From the NCBI RefSeq assembly GCF_002218045.2, contig NZ_AP018685.1:2356001-2420000 (forward strand): a stretch of DNA of 64,000 nucleotides, written 5' to 3'. Position numbers and translations under genes: made by a program. Positions within the stretch are counted from its first letter, which is position 1; each line of letters begins with the position of its first letter. The notes beneath the pieces were generated by a model. It saw only the letters and a program-made list of their open reading frames with translations. It ran no database searches and had not been told where the DNA came from. Shown here piece after piece: positions 23,571 to 32,754 of this stretch. Origin of the DNA: Vibrio rumoiensis. Its GTDB lineage: Bacteria > Pseudomonadota > Gammaproteobacteria > Enterobacterales > Vibrionaceae.

Positions 23571-24320
23571 TTAACCTAAACGCTGACGAACCGCTTCAAA
23601 TAAACACACCCCAGTCGCCACCGAGACATTCAAACTTGAAACACTTCCCGCCATTGGGATCTTGATTAAATCATCACAAGTTTCACGAGTGAGACGACGC
23701 ATACCGTCACCTTCTGCGCCCATGACAATGGCTAGAGGCCCCGTCAATTTTGCTTGGTAAATATCGTGCGTTGCTTCGCCTGCAGTACCTACAAACCAAA
23801 TACCTTGTTCTTGCAGCGCTCTCATAGTACGAGCAAGGTTCGTCACTCGAACAAATGGTACCGTCTCCGCCGCACCACATGCCACTTTACTCACCGTACC
23901 AGTCAAAGGCGCTGATTTATCTTTCGGTACAATCACTGCAGCAACACCAGCTGCATCAGCGTTACGTAAACAAGCACCAAGGTTATGAGGGTCAGTAACA
24001 CCATCTAAAACCAATAATAAAGGCTGCTCACCTTTCGCTTGGCAAGCAGAAATAATGTCATCTAAATGATGTTCATTTAGCTGTTTAGCCGGCTTAACTT
24101 TAGCGATGATACCTTGATGGTTTGCGCCTTGTGCTTTGTCATCTAATGCTTTACGCCCCATTTGTTGCACTGATACACCAAACTTCTGTAGTTGGTTAAT
24201 CACTGGCATTAGTCGGTCATCTTCACGCCCTTTAAGAACAAATGCTTCCACTAAGCGAGCGGGATCTTTCTCTAACACAGCGTTAATGGCATGGATGCCA
24301 AAAATAAATTCGTTACTCAT
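23571..24320 (-). CDS. rlmB: 23S rRNA (guanosine(2251)-2'-O)-methyltransferase
   Basis: 249 aa (E. coli 243). SPOUT methyltransferase that methylates Gm2251 in the 23S P loop. An N-terminal L30e-like substrate-binding domain (about 1-75) is followed by SPOUT motifs LDGVTDPHNLGACLRNADAAG (motif 1, about 106), MGAEGDGMRRLT (motif 2) and the knot motif SVSSLNVSVATG (motif 3). Downstream of rnr by 77 nt, as in E. coli. Confidence 0.96.
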   Translation of the reverse strand: MSNEFIFGIHAINAVLEKDPARLVEAFVLKGREDDRLMPVINQLQKFGVSVQQMGRKALDDKAQGANHQGIIAKVKPAKQLNEHHLDDIISACQAKGEQPLLLVLDGVTDPHNLGACLRNADAAGVAAVIVPKDKSAPLTGTVSKVACGAAETVPFVRVTNLARTMRALQEQGIWFVGTAGEATHDIYQAKLTGPLAIVMGAEGDGMRRLTRETCDDLIKIPMAGSVSSLNVSVATGVCLFEAVRQRLG

Positions 24321-24397
24321 TGTCTACCTTGAGGGTGCCGTCACCCATTATTATGAATGCTGCTCCCGAGTAAATCTGATGAGAGAGCAGCCAAAAC

Positions 24398-26884
24398 TTA
24401 AGAACTTTGCTTCATTTTAGCGCGTTTAGAAGCTGATGGCTTACTGCGCTTAGGTTTTGTCCCAGGTTTGCCCGCTGACGCCCCTTTAGGCTTACGAGCT
24501 TTTTTCTTTTTCGGTTTATCAGAACGTTCATCCGGTCGCTTAGTTGGCTCCACTAAAGGTTTCGCTTTCTGACCTGGCTTATTGGCTTTGACCGCTTGTT
24601 TTTTCTGAGTTAAAGCCTTTTTATCGGCATTCACCGCACGCTTTTTCGCTGTTTTGCCCTTACCTCTCGGTTGGCGTTCCGTTCCGACAATTTCGAAATC
24701 AATTTGACGATCATCTAAATTAACGGACAATACTTTCACTTTAACGGAATCACCTAAGCGATAAATCAAACCAGAGCTTTCACCGATTAAACGTTGGCCT
24801 AATGGATCAAACTGATAGTAATCATTCGCCAGTGACGAAATATGCACTAGACCATCAATATGCAGATCGCTCAATCGAACAAAGAAACCAAAACCCGTGA
24901 CATTAGCAATGACACCATCAAGCTCTTCGCCGACATGATCTTGCATGTATTCACATTTTAACCAATCAGACACATCACGAGTAGCATCATCCGCACGACG
25001 CTCGGTCATCGAACATTGCTCACCGTAAAAATTCATATCATCAAAGCTGTAGTGATAACCGCCAGTCGGTGTCCAACGATCCGTATTTATCCCTTCATTT
25101 TTGGCAATTAAATACTTAATCGCACGATGCAGTAATAAATCAGGATAACGACGAATAGGCGAAGTGAAGTGAGCATAACGCTGGAGTGCTAAACCAAAGT
25201 GGCCTGCATTTTCCGCATTATAAACCGCTTGTTTCATCGAACGTAATAGCATGGTTTGAATCAGCTCTTTGTCTGGACGTTCACCAATAGACTTGATCAA
25301 TTCTGCATAATCGGTAGGGGTTGGCTCAAGCCCACCGGTTAGACTTAAGCCTAGCTCTCCAAGAAAACTTCTAAAACCAGTTAAGCGCTCTTCTCCTGGC
25401 GTATCATGCACACGATATAACGCAGGTTCTTTGGCTTTTTCAACAAAAGAAGCTGAGGCGATATTGGCTAAGATCATACATTCTTCAATGATTTTATGCG
25501 CATCGTTACGAACTACAGGTTCAATACGATCAATTTTACGCAATTCATTAAAAATAAATTTCGTTTCCGTGCTTTCAAACTCAATAGCACCACGCTTTTC
25601 ACGCGCGACTTTCAACACGCCATACATTTTGTGCAGCTCTTCCAAATCAGGCACTAGAGCATGATAGCGAGCACGAAGCTCTTCATTACCTTCCAAAATA
25701 TCCGAAACTTTATTGTAAGTAAGACGAGCATGAGAATTCATGACTGCTTCATAATGCTTATATCCGGATAGCTTTCCTGATGATGATATGGTCATTTCAC
25801 ATACCATACATAGACGGTCAACTTGTGGGTTCAACGAGCATAATCCGTTCGACAACACTTCCGGTAGCATAGGGACAACTTGAGATGGGAAGTACACCGA
25901 GTTACCACGGTTAATTGCTTCTTTATCTAGAGCGGTATTGGGGCGAACATAATAACTTACATCGGCAATCGCTACCCATAAACGCCAGCCGCCGCCAGGT
26001 TCTGCTCGACAGTAAACTGCATCATCAAAGTCTCGTGCATCTTCACCATCAATCGTCACTAACGGTAAATCACGTAGATCAACGCGGCCTTCTTTAGCCT
26101 CTTCAGGAACTTCTTCGCCAAGGTGTTCAACTTGTTTTTCAACGGCTACTGGCCATTGGTCTGGAATTTGGTGAGTATGGATAGCGATTTGAATTTCCAT
26201 ACCCGGCGCCATGTTCTCACCCAGTACTTCAACTATTTTCCCCATCATACCGCGAGAACGTGTTGCTCGAGCCGTTAGCTCAACCACCACTACATTCCCC
26301 ATGCGAGCACCTTCGCGGAACTCATCTGGAATTAAAATATCTTGGCTAATACGAGAATCATCAGGGACAACAAAAGCATGGCCATCTTCTAAAAAGAAAC
26401 GGCCAACTAAGTTGGTTTTACGTGCCTCAAGGATCCGAACTAGACGCCCTTCTTTACGACCACGTTTATCTTCACCATTAGGCTGCACAAGAACGTAATC
26501 CCCATGGATAACGGTCCGCATTTGATGATGAGGAAGAAGCACATCATTATCTTTACCAACACTACCTTCAGGACGAACCCAACCAAAACCATCACGGTGC
26601 CCGATAACCGTACCTTTAATTAAGTCGATTTTTTCCGGTAAGGCATAGCACTGACGACGAGTAAAGATCAGCTCACCATCTCGTTCCATCGCTCTCAAGC
26701 GACGGCGCAAACCTTCATATTCATCCTCACCTTTTAAGTTCAGAGCTTCAAACAAATCATTACGATTCATTGGAATATTAGCTTGCTTTAAAAATTCGAG
26801 AATAAACTCTCGACTCGGTATTGGATTTTCGTATTTTTCGGATTCACGATCTGCGAAAGGATCAATATGAGTGCGTTCGGACAT
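24398..26884 (-). CDS. rnr: ribonuclease R
   Basis: 828 aa (E. coli 813). Processive 3'-5' exoribonuclease that degrades structured RNA and takes part in trans-translation and cold response. Order: N-terminal helix-turn-helix (about 20-75), two cold-shock domains, the RNB catalytic domain with DLPLVTIDGEDARDFDDAVY (about 272-291), whose aspartates bind Mg, an S1 domain (about 645-730), and a Lys-rich tail of about 95 residues. Part of nsrR-rnr-rlmB. Confidence 0.97.
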   Translation of the reverse strand: MSERTHIDPFADRESEKYENPIPSREFILEFLKQANIPMNRNDLFEALNLKGEDEYEGLRRRLRAMERDGELIFTRRQCYALPEKIDLIKGTVIGHRDGFGWVRPEGSVGKDNDVLLPHHQMRTVIHGDYVLVQPNGEDKRGRKEGRLVRILEARKTNLVGRFFLEDGHAFVVPDDSRISQDILIPDEFREGARMGNVVVVELTARATRSRGMMGKIVEVLGENMAPGMEIQIAIHTHQIPDQWPVAVEKQVEHLGEEVPEEAKEGRVDLRDLPLVTIDGEDARDFDDAVYCRAEPGGGWRLWVAIADVSYYVRPNTALDKEAINRGNSVYFPSQVVPMLPEVLSNGLCSLNPQVDRLCMVCEMTISSSGKLSGYKHYEAVMNSHARLTYNKVSDILEGNEELRARYHALVPDLEELHKMYGVLKVAREKRGAIEFESTETKFIFNELRKIDRIEPVVRNDAHKIIEECMILANIASASFVEKAKEPALYRVHDTPGEERLTGFRSFLGELGLSLTGGLEPTPTDYAELIKSIGERPDKELIQTMLLRSMKQAVYNAENAGHFGLALQRYAHFTSPIRRYPDLLLHRAIKYLIAKNEGINTDRWTPTGGYHYSFDDMNFYGEQCSMTERRADDATRDVSDWLKCEYMQDHVGEELDGVIANVTGFGFFVRLSDLHIDGLVHISSLANDYYQFDPLGQRLIGESSGLIYRLGDSVKVKVLSVNLDDRQIDFEIVGTERQPRGKGKTAKKRAVNADKKALTQKKQAVKANKPGQKAKPLVEPTKRPDERSDKPKKKKARKPKGASAGKPGTKPKRSKPSASKRAKMKQSS

Positions 26885-27003
26885 GACAAACCTGCTTATG
26901 TGCGCAAAGTGTAATGATTAGTATATCTGAGTGAGGCGGTAACCTACAGAAATCGTTTGAATATCTTCTTATTATTAAAGCAGATAAAGATGACAAGCGT
27001 GTG

Positions 27004-27429
27004 TTACACGGGGGTAAGAAGTAATAAAAGCTCATCATTGTTATCAAGTAAATCAGCGAGAGTGCATTGATCAAGCTGCTGTAAAAATGCCTCTTTCGCC
27101 TTAGCTAACTGCACTTTCAACCGACAAGCAGAGGTAATATGGCACGCGCTTTCAGAGCAATCAATCAACTGTAATGGCTCTAAATCTCTTACGACCTGAC
27201 CAACAGTAATTAGCTCTGCGGGTTTACCTAAACAAATACCACCATGCTTACCTCGGGTTGCCTGGACGTAACCTAACTGAGCCAATTTATTAATAATCTT
27301 AATCAGATGATTTTTCGGTATAGAAAATCGATCGCTCACCATTTGGATATTCGAACGCTCACCACTTGGTAGCGTTGCGAGAAAAAGTAATGATCTGATT
27401 CCATAGTCAGTAAAAGCGGTTAATTGCAT
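27004..27429 (-). CDS. nsrR: nitric-oxide-sensing repressor NsrR (Rrf2 family)
   Basis: 141 aa from the ATG at 27429, which has SD AGGAG; the GTG two codons upstream is too close to it. Winged-helix Rrf2 regulator with an Fe-S cluster that NO destroys. The cluster cysteines are C91, C96 and C102 (CSESACHITSAC), the same positions as in E. coli NsrR. Divergent from hmp, its classic target, with an NsrR-like site in the spacer. Followed by rnr, as in E. coli. Confidence 0.94.
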   Translation of the reverse strand: MQLTAFTDYGIRSLLFLATLPSGERSNIQMVSDRFSIPKNHLIKIINKLAQLGYVQATRGKHGGICLGKPAELITVGQVVRDLEPLQLIDCSESACHITSACRLKVQLAKAKEAFLQQLDQCTLADLLDNNDELLLLLTPV

Positions 27430-27470
27430 AGTCACTCCTGATCTCTAATTTCATTATTATAATTATTCGG

Positions 27471-27498
27471 TTGACTGAAAGATATGTTTAGATAAAAA
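27471..27498 (+). promoter_or_regulatory. probable hmp promoter
   Basis: TTGACT (27471-27476), 16-bp spacer, TAAAAA (27493-27498). The predicted start near 27505 falls inside the NsrR-like box, fitting repression. Confidence 0.45.
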
Positions 27499-27500
27499 TA

Positions 27501-27523
27501 AACATACATTTAAAATGCAACTT
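27501..27523 (+). promoter_or_regulatory. NsrR-binding site upstream of hmp
   Basis: 23-bp near-palindrome with centre CATTTAAAATG. It matches the enterobacterial NsrR consensus (AAGATGCATTT followed by its inverted half) at all but about three or four positions. It lies between nsrR and hmp, 16 nt before the hmp ATG. Confidence 0.7.
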
Positions 27524-27538
27524 TAAAGAGTGATGAAT

Positions 27539-28690
27539 ATGTTAAGTCAATCAACCATCGATATCGTTAAGTCTACCGCCCCACTCATCGCAGAAGCTGG
27601 ACCATCAATGACAGCTTACTTTTATGATCGAATGTTCAAGCATCATCCCGAATTAAAAGATGTATTCAATTTAACGCACCAAGACACTGGTCGCCAACGT
27701 GAAGCTTTATTCAATGCCGTTTATGGTTATGCGGCCAATATAGATAACATCGAAGTTTTATTACCTGTGGTTGAAAAAATTGCCCAAAAACATACCAGCT
27801 TTAACATCACAGCGAAGCAATATGACATCGTTGGCACTCACTTACTTGCTACTATCGATGAGTTAATGAACCCTGGACAAGAAGTACTCGATGCTTGGGC
27901 GGAGGCCTATGGGTTACTGGCCACAATATTCATCAATCGTGAAGAAGAAATTTATCAACAAACCGAACAAGAAATCGGCGGTTGGCGTGGCACTCGCGAG
28001 TTTAAAGTAATTGATAAAAAAGAAGAAAGTAATGTCATTACCAGTTTCGTATTCGAACCTGTCGATGGACAACCAGTCGTAGGGTACAAACCAGGCCAAT
28101 ACATTGGTATCTACTTAAATTCAGACAAACTTGATAATCAAGAAATTCGTCAATATAGCCTATCAGATGCACCTAACGGACAAACATACCGTATTTCGGT
28201 AAAACGAGAAGACAATGGCGTGGCGTCAAATTACCTACACGAGGAAGTCCAAATTGGAGACTGCATTGAATTAGCCCCTCCAGCTGGTGACTTTTTCTTT
28301 GCAACGGAAGCAAATAAGCCGGTAGCGCTTATTTCAGCAGGCGTTGGTTTAACCCCGATGCTTTCCATTCTAGAAAGTATCAAACATACGCACACTGCAA
28401 GTATCCATTGGCTACACGCAACAGACAACAATGAACGTCATGCATTTAAAGAACATTTATTAAATTGCGTTCAACAGCAAGATAATCTGACTCAGCAAGT
28501 TTGGTACAAAGAAGAACAAGGATTGATGGCTCTCTCTCAATGCAATGACAGCATTAATTGGCTAGAAACTGAATTCTATCTATGTGGACCAATCGAATTT
28601 ATGCAATCTATTGCAAAACAATTAATCGCTCTACAAACGCCGGAAGAGAACATTCACTACGAATGCTTTGGCCCTCATAAAGTTCTGTGA
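27539..28690 (+). CDS. hmp: flavohemoprotein (nitric oxide dioxygenase)
   Basis: 383 aa from the third in-frame start (MLSQSTIDIVKSTAPL), which aligns with E. coli Hmp (MLDAQTIATVKATIPL) and has AAAGAG 9 nt upstream. Oxidises NO to nitrate using O2 and NAD(P)H in the cytosol. A globin domain (about 1-138) has YFYDRMFKHHPELKDVFN. The FAD domain has RQYSLSD (about 203). The NAD domain has ISAGVGLTPMLSIL (about 266) and YLCGP. Repressed by NsrR encoded divergently. Confidence 0.96.
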   Translation: MLSQSTIDIVKSTAPLIAEAGPSMTAYFYDRMFKHHPELKDVFNLTHQDTGRQREALFNAVYGYAANIDNIEVLLPVVEKIAQKHTSFNITAKQYDIVGTHLLATIDELMNPGQEVLDAWAEAYGLLATIFINREEEIYQQTEQEIGGWRGTREFKVIDKKEESNVITSFVFEPVDGQPVVGYKPGQYIGIYLNSDKLDNQEIRQYSLSDAPNGQTYRISVKREDNGVASNYLHEEVQIGDCIELAPPAGDFFFATEANKPVALISAGVGLTPMLSILESIKHTHTASIHWLHATDNNERHAFKEHLLNCVQQQDNLTQQVWYKEEQGLMALSQCNDSINWLETEFYLCGPIEFMQSIAKQLIALQTPEENIHYECFGPHKVL

Positions 28691-28710
28691 TTGATTTATA
28701 ATGATAATAA

Positions 28711-28739
28711 AAAAGCCGACAATCATGTCGGCTTTTTTG
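28711..28739. terminator. bidirectional terminator between hmp and purA
   Basis: A6-GCCGACA / TGTCGGC-T6 with a 4-nt loop between convergent genes. Confidence 0.88.
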
Positions 28740-28775
28740 AACTATCAATTTATTCGTAACCAATTTAACGGCTTA

Positions 28776-30092
28776 TTAAGCGTTAAACGGATGAACCTTA
28801 ATGATGGTTTCGTTACGATCTGGACCAGTTGAAATAATATCAACGGGTACACCTGTTAGCTCTTCAATACGTTTGATGTAATCTAGAGCCGCTTGTGGAA
28901 GCGCATCGATAGATTTAGCACCGAAGGTATTTTCAGTCCAACCTGGCATCGTTTCATAAACAGGTGTCGCTCTTTCAAAATCATCAGCTGACATTGGAGA
29001 CACTTCTACGATAGAACCGTCATCCATCTTGTAGCTTGTACAGATTTTAATTTCTTCTAAGCCATCAAGTACATCAAGCTTAGTTAGGCAGAAACCAGAT
29101 AATGAGTTTATTTGAATTGCGCGACGCATCGCAACAGCATCAAACCAACCAGTACGACGTAGACGACCCGTTGTGGCACCGAACTCATGACCAACCGTAC
29201 CTAAGTGCTTACCAACTGGATCTTGTTTGTCTAATCCATCGTATAACTCAGTCGGGAATGGACCTGAACCTACACGAGTACAGTAAGCTTTAGCGATACC
29301 TAAAATGTAACCTAGGTGACGAGGACCAAAACCAGAACCGGCAGCAACACCACCAGCAGTGGTATTTGAAGAAGTTACATAAGGGTAAGTGCCATGGTCG
29401 ATATCAAGCAATGTACCTTGAGCACCTTCAAACATGATTTTATCACCACGCTTACGCGCAGCATCAAGCTCATCGGTCACATCAATCACAAGTGAAGTCA
29501 GCAGTTGTGCATAACCTTTCACTTGCTCAAGTACTTCTTCGTAGTTCACTTCTTCTACTTTGTAGTAGTTCACCAGTTGGAAGTTATGATATTCCATCAC
29601 TTCTTTTAGTTTTTGCGCGAATGATTCCATGTCGAATAGATCGCCAACACGTAAACCACGACGAGAAACTTTATCTTCGTAAGCGGGACCGATACCGCGA
29701 CCCGTTGTACCAATCGCTTTTTTACCGCGCGCTAATTCACGAGCTTGGTCTAAAGCAATATGATAAGGAAGAATTAGAGGACAAGCTTCAGAAATGTGTA
29801 GGCGTTCACGCACTGGAATGCCACGCTCTTCAAGCGGTTTCATTTCTTTTAATAAAGCGTCAGGTGAAAGAACTACGCCATTACCGATAATGCATTTCAC
29901 ATTTTCGCGTAGAATACCTGATGGAATTAAGTGAAGAACGGTTTTTTCACCATCAATGACTAGAGTGTGACCTGCATTGTGACCGCCTTGATAGCGAACC
30001 ACATATTTTGCATCTTCAGTTAAAAGGTCAACTATTTTACCTTTACCTTCGTCACCCCATTGGGTGCCCAGAACGACTACATTATTTCCCAT
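28776..30092 (-). CDS. purA: adenylosuccinate synthetase
   Basis: 438 aa (E. coli 432). First step from IMP to AMP: GTP-driven joining of aspartate to IMP. P-loop-like GTQWGDEGKGKIVD (about 9-22), catalytic His in GGHNAGHTLV (about 36-45), and GARGIGPAYEDK-like GTTGRGIGPAYEDK (about 127-140). Ends the yjeT/hfl region as in E. coli. The 158-nt spacer upstream shows no convincing PurR box. Confidence 0.97.
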   Translation of the reverse strand: MGNNVVVLGTQWGDEGKGKIVDLLTEDAKYVVRYQGGHNAGHTLVIDGEKTVLHLIPSGILRENVKCIIGNGVVLSPDALLKEMKPLEERGIPVRERLHISEACPLILPYHIALDQARELARGKKAIGTTGRGIGPAYEDKVSRRGLRVGDLFDMESFAQKLKEVMEYHNFQLVNYYKVEEVNYEEVLEQVKGYAQLLTSLVIDVTDELDAARKRGDKIMFEGAQGTLLDIDHGTYPYVTSSNTTAGGVAAGSGFGPRHLGYILGIAKAYCTRVGSGPFPTELYDGLDKQDPVGKHLGTVGHEFGATTGRLRRTGWFDAVAMRRAIQINSLSGFCLTKLDVLDGLEEIKICTSYKMDDGSIVEVSPMSADDFERATPVYETMPGWTENTFGAKSIDALPQAALDYIKRIEELTGVPVDIISTGPDRNETIIKVHPFNA

Positions 30093-30250
30093 CTTTCCAA
30101 GTCTGCTTGCTAGTTAAAAAAGGATTCTAGCACAGCCTCATACCTTCTTGCAGTCATTTTTTAGCTGAATTTTTATGCAAATAACTTTTTCGAGAAAAAT
30201 CCCATTATCTGACAAGCAATTATGGTTATGCATTGCTTTCTATTTACTCA

Positions 30251-30436
30251 TCAATTAACCATCAATAATACCAACATAGCCCCGACAACAATTAACACAG
30301 TGCCGATCTGCTTTAGCTGCTTATCTGGTTGTTGAGCCATTTGACTAACCATCTTTCTCCATGCCTTAGGAAAAAGTGCTGGCCCTATGCCTTCAAAAAT
30401 CAACAATAAACCAATGGCAATAATAAATGCATTCAT
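30251..30436 (-). CDS. yjeT: DUF2065 small membrane protein (YjeT family)
   Basis: 61 aa from the ATG at 30436 (MNAFIIAIGLLLIFEGIGP), with SD AGGGGAG; an upstream start at 30481 would run into the hairpin after hflC. Two membrane helices (about 2-18 and 42-60) flank a basic loop with LFPKAWRKM, the DUF2065 pattern. Its place between hflC and purA is conserved in E. coli. Function unknown. Confidence 0.85.
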   Translation of the reverse strand: MNAFIIAIGLLLIFEGIGPALFPKAWRKMVSQMAQQPDKQLKQIGTVLIVVGAMLVLLMVN

Positions 30437-30470
30437 ACCACTCCCCTTAATCATGTCATAGCAGAAACAA

Positions 30471-30493
30471 GAAAGGCCCAAAGAGGGCCTTTC
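30471..30493 (-). terminator. hairpin after hflC
   Basis: Stem GAAAGGCCC/GGGCCTTTC with a 5-nt loop, 36 nt beyond the hflC stop; a short T-rich stretch (TTGTTTC) follows. Probably a terminator or attenuator before yjeT. Confidence 0.65.
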
Positions 30494-30528
30494 GAATATT
30501 AAGTTAACGGTCAGTAGAAATTATTAGT

Positions 30529-31503
30529 CTACTTTCGGCCATTACTATCGTTCATGTACTTAAAGAAATCACTTTTAGGATCAAGTACTAACAAATCACT
30601 CTTATTACTAAATGATTTTTCATACGCTTTAAGTGAACGTAAGAAACTATAAAACTCTGGTGCTTGCGTATAAGCCTTTGAGTAAATAGACGCCGCTTGA
30701 GCATCCGCTTCACCACGCGTAACACGAGCGGTTTTATCTGCCTCAGCGAGAATCTTAGCCACTTCTAATTCAGCTTGAGCTCGAATAATTTCAGCTTTCT
30801 CACGACCTTGAGAACGGTGCTTACGAGCAACCGATTCACGTTCAGCACGCATACGACGATAGATAGATTCACTGATCTCATCTGGTAAGTTGATTTTCTT
30901 CATTCTGAAGTCAACGACTTCTACCCCGAGATCTTTCATTGCACTGCCACGTGTATCTTCCAATACATCTTGCATGATTTGATCACGCTCACCATCAATC
31001 TCAAGTGCTTCTTTCGCAGACTCCGGCAATACTTCGTTATCGTCGATAGAATCAACGGCAACAATATCGCTGCTAGGACCAGAAACAATTTGTTTGATTT
31101 CACGAGAACCGATCTCAGAACGCAACACGTCTGTCACTTTACGCTCTAATAGCGTTTCAGCAGTAAGGGTATTACCACCACCAGTTGCGAGGTAGTACTG
31201 ACCAAAATCACTGATCTTCCATTTCACATAAGTATCAATAATAACGTCTTTTTTCTCTGAGGTCACAAAGCGGTCAGAGCGTCCATCCATAGTTTGGATA
31301 CGTGCATCTAATGTTTTTACGCTATCAAAGAAAGGCATTTTAACATGTAGACCCGGTGGATAAATCTTAGAGACATCATTGGTGTCTTTAAGCACTCGAC
31401 CAAAGCGGATCACGATGCCACGCTCACCTTCAGGAATAACAAATACAGACATTAACGTCACCACAATTAAAATGGCGACTAAAGGGATAATTAACTTACG
31501 CAT
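30529..31503 (-). CDS. hflC: HflC, modulator of FtsH protease
   Basis: 324 aa (E. coli 334). SPFH/prohibitin-family periplasm-facing membrane protein that forms a cage with HflK around FtsH and tunes its proteolysis. One N-terminal membrane helix (about 4-22: LIIPLVAILIVVTLMSVFVI), then the SPFH domain (VIRFGRV) and a long coiled coil (about 190-290, RRMRAERESVARKHRSQG). Starts 2 nt after hflK. Confidence 0.96.
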   Translation of the reverse strand: MRKLIIPLVAILIVVTLMSVFVIPEGERGIVIRFGRVLKDTNDVSKIYPPGLHVKMPFFDSVKTLDARIQTMDGRSDRFVTSEKKDVIIDTYVKWKISDFGQYYLATGGGNTLTAETLLERKVTDVLRSEIGSREIKQIVSGPSSDIVAVDSIDDNEVLPESAKEALEIDGERDQIMQDVLEDTRGSAMKDLGVEVVDFRMKKINLPDEISESIYRRMRAERESVARKHRSQGREKAEIIRAQAELEVAKILAEADKTARVTRGEADAQAASIYSKAYTQAPEFYSFLRSLKAYEKSFSNKSDLLVLDPKSDFFKYMNDSNGRK

Positions 31504-31505
31504 GC

Positions 31506-32696
31506 TTAGAATCTCCCTTGACGTGCAGATGTTGAGTTCGTACCTGAATCTTGAGATTCACTGCTATTTTTCTGATCCAACTGAATACCATCGTAAGTTG
31601 GTTGCGATTTATCTTTCGCACGATTTGTCGCACTATTCTTTTGTGATTCAGAAATTAACTTATCAATTGGCAGATATAACATATTGCCTGATGAGTCAGA
31701 ATCAATCAGCACTTTAGAGCTATGAGAATAAATCTTCTCCATTGAATCGAGATACAAACGGTCACGAGTCACTTTTGGTGCTGCATTATATTCAGGTAGC
31801 AGTTTTTCAAACTGAGCAACTTGACCTAATGCTTCATTCACTGTGCGCTCGGTATAACCTTGTGCTTCTTTCTTCAAGCGTTCTGCTCGACCCGTTGCTT
31901 TCGGTAAAATTTCATTTTTATATGCTTCAGCTTCACGAATGAAACGCTCTTCATCTTCTCGTGCTGCAATCGCATCATCAAATGCATCTTTTACTTGCTC
32001 AGGTGGACGTGACGATTGGAAGTTAACATCAATAACCGTTAAGCCCATATCGTATTTATCAATGATTTGATTCAAGGTTTTTTCGGTTTCTTGACGAATT
32101 GCCTGGCGGCCACTAGTCAAAATACTGTCCATTAATGAATCACCAATCACGGCACGTAATGCAGAATCCGTCGCTTGACGTAAACTGTCATCCGCATTGG
32201 TTACACGGTATAAATATTTATACGGGTCAGATACACGATATTGCACGCCCATTTCAACCGTTACAACATTCTCATCTTTCGTCAGCATCAAACCAGATGC
32301 ACGTAAAGAGCGAATCGCTTGTACGTTTACTGGGGTCACTTCATCGATAAAGCGAGGACGCCAGTTTAGACCAGGATCCACAATGCGTTCATATTTACCT
32401 AAGCGTAAAACCACACCGCGCTCGGCTTCACCGATAGTGTAGAAACCAGAGAACACCCAAATTAGGATAGCAATAATCGCAATCGCACCGAAGCCCATTG
32501 CACTGCCACCACTAAAAGAAGGACCTTTGCCGCCTTTTTTACCAAACTTTCCACCTAGCTTTTGACTCAGTTTATTAAAAACCTCATCTAAATCAGGTGG
32601 ACCTTGTTCACGACCACCACGATTATTATTCTTACCCCAAGGGTCATTATCGCGGCCGTTATTGTCGTTATTATTTCCAGGCTCATTCCACGCCAT
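31506..32696 (-). CDS. hflK: HflK, modulator of FtsH protease
   Basis: 396 aa from the ATG at 32696 (MAWNEPGNNNDN), which has SD GGAG and the family's conserved start; the ORF extends upstream without support. Asn/Gly/Asp-rich cytosolic tail (about 1-60), one membrane helix (about 70-88), the SPFH domain (VVLRLGKYERIVDPGLNW) and coiled coil. The tail after about 345 is Ser/Gln-rich. Partner of HflC. Confidence 0.95.
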   Translation of the reverse strand: MAWNEPGNNNDNNGRDNDPWGKNNNRGGREQGPPDLDEVFNKLSQKLGGKFGKKGGKGPSFSGGSAMGFGAIAIIAILIWVFSGFYTIGEAERGVVLRLGKYERIVDPGLNWRPRFIDEVTPVNVQAIRSLRASGLMLTKDENVVTVEMGVQYRVSDPYKYLYRVTNADDSLRQATDSALRAVIGDSLMDSILTSGRQAIRQETEKTLNQIIDKYDMGLTVIDVNFQSSRPPEQVKDAFDDAIAAREDEERFIREAEAYKNEILPKATGRAERLKKEAQGYTERTVNEALGQVAQFEKLLPEYNAAPKVTRDRLYLDSMEKIYSHSSKVLIDSDSSGNMLYLPIDKLISESQKNSATNRAKDKSQPTYDGIQLDQKNSSESQDSGTNSTSARQGRF

Positions 32697-32754
32697 TAGA
32701 AAGCTCCATCGTATAGATATGACGTTATACCAATCTGTATCATCATGATTGATA

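Noticed and set aside
27430..27435. GTG start two codons upstream in nsrR
   Set aside because: It would overlap the SD; the ATG at 27429 has correct spacing and matches the E. coli N-terminus.
29492..29890. 132-aa ORF antisense to purA
   Set aside because: purA is complete and conserved on the other strand; the ORF has no support of its own.
30093..30250. PurR box before purA
   Set aside because: Only a loose match (TGCAAATAACTTTTTCG) that does not align with the ACGCAAACG core and its spacing.
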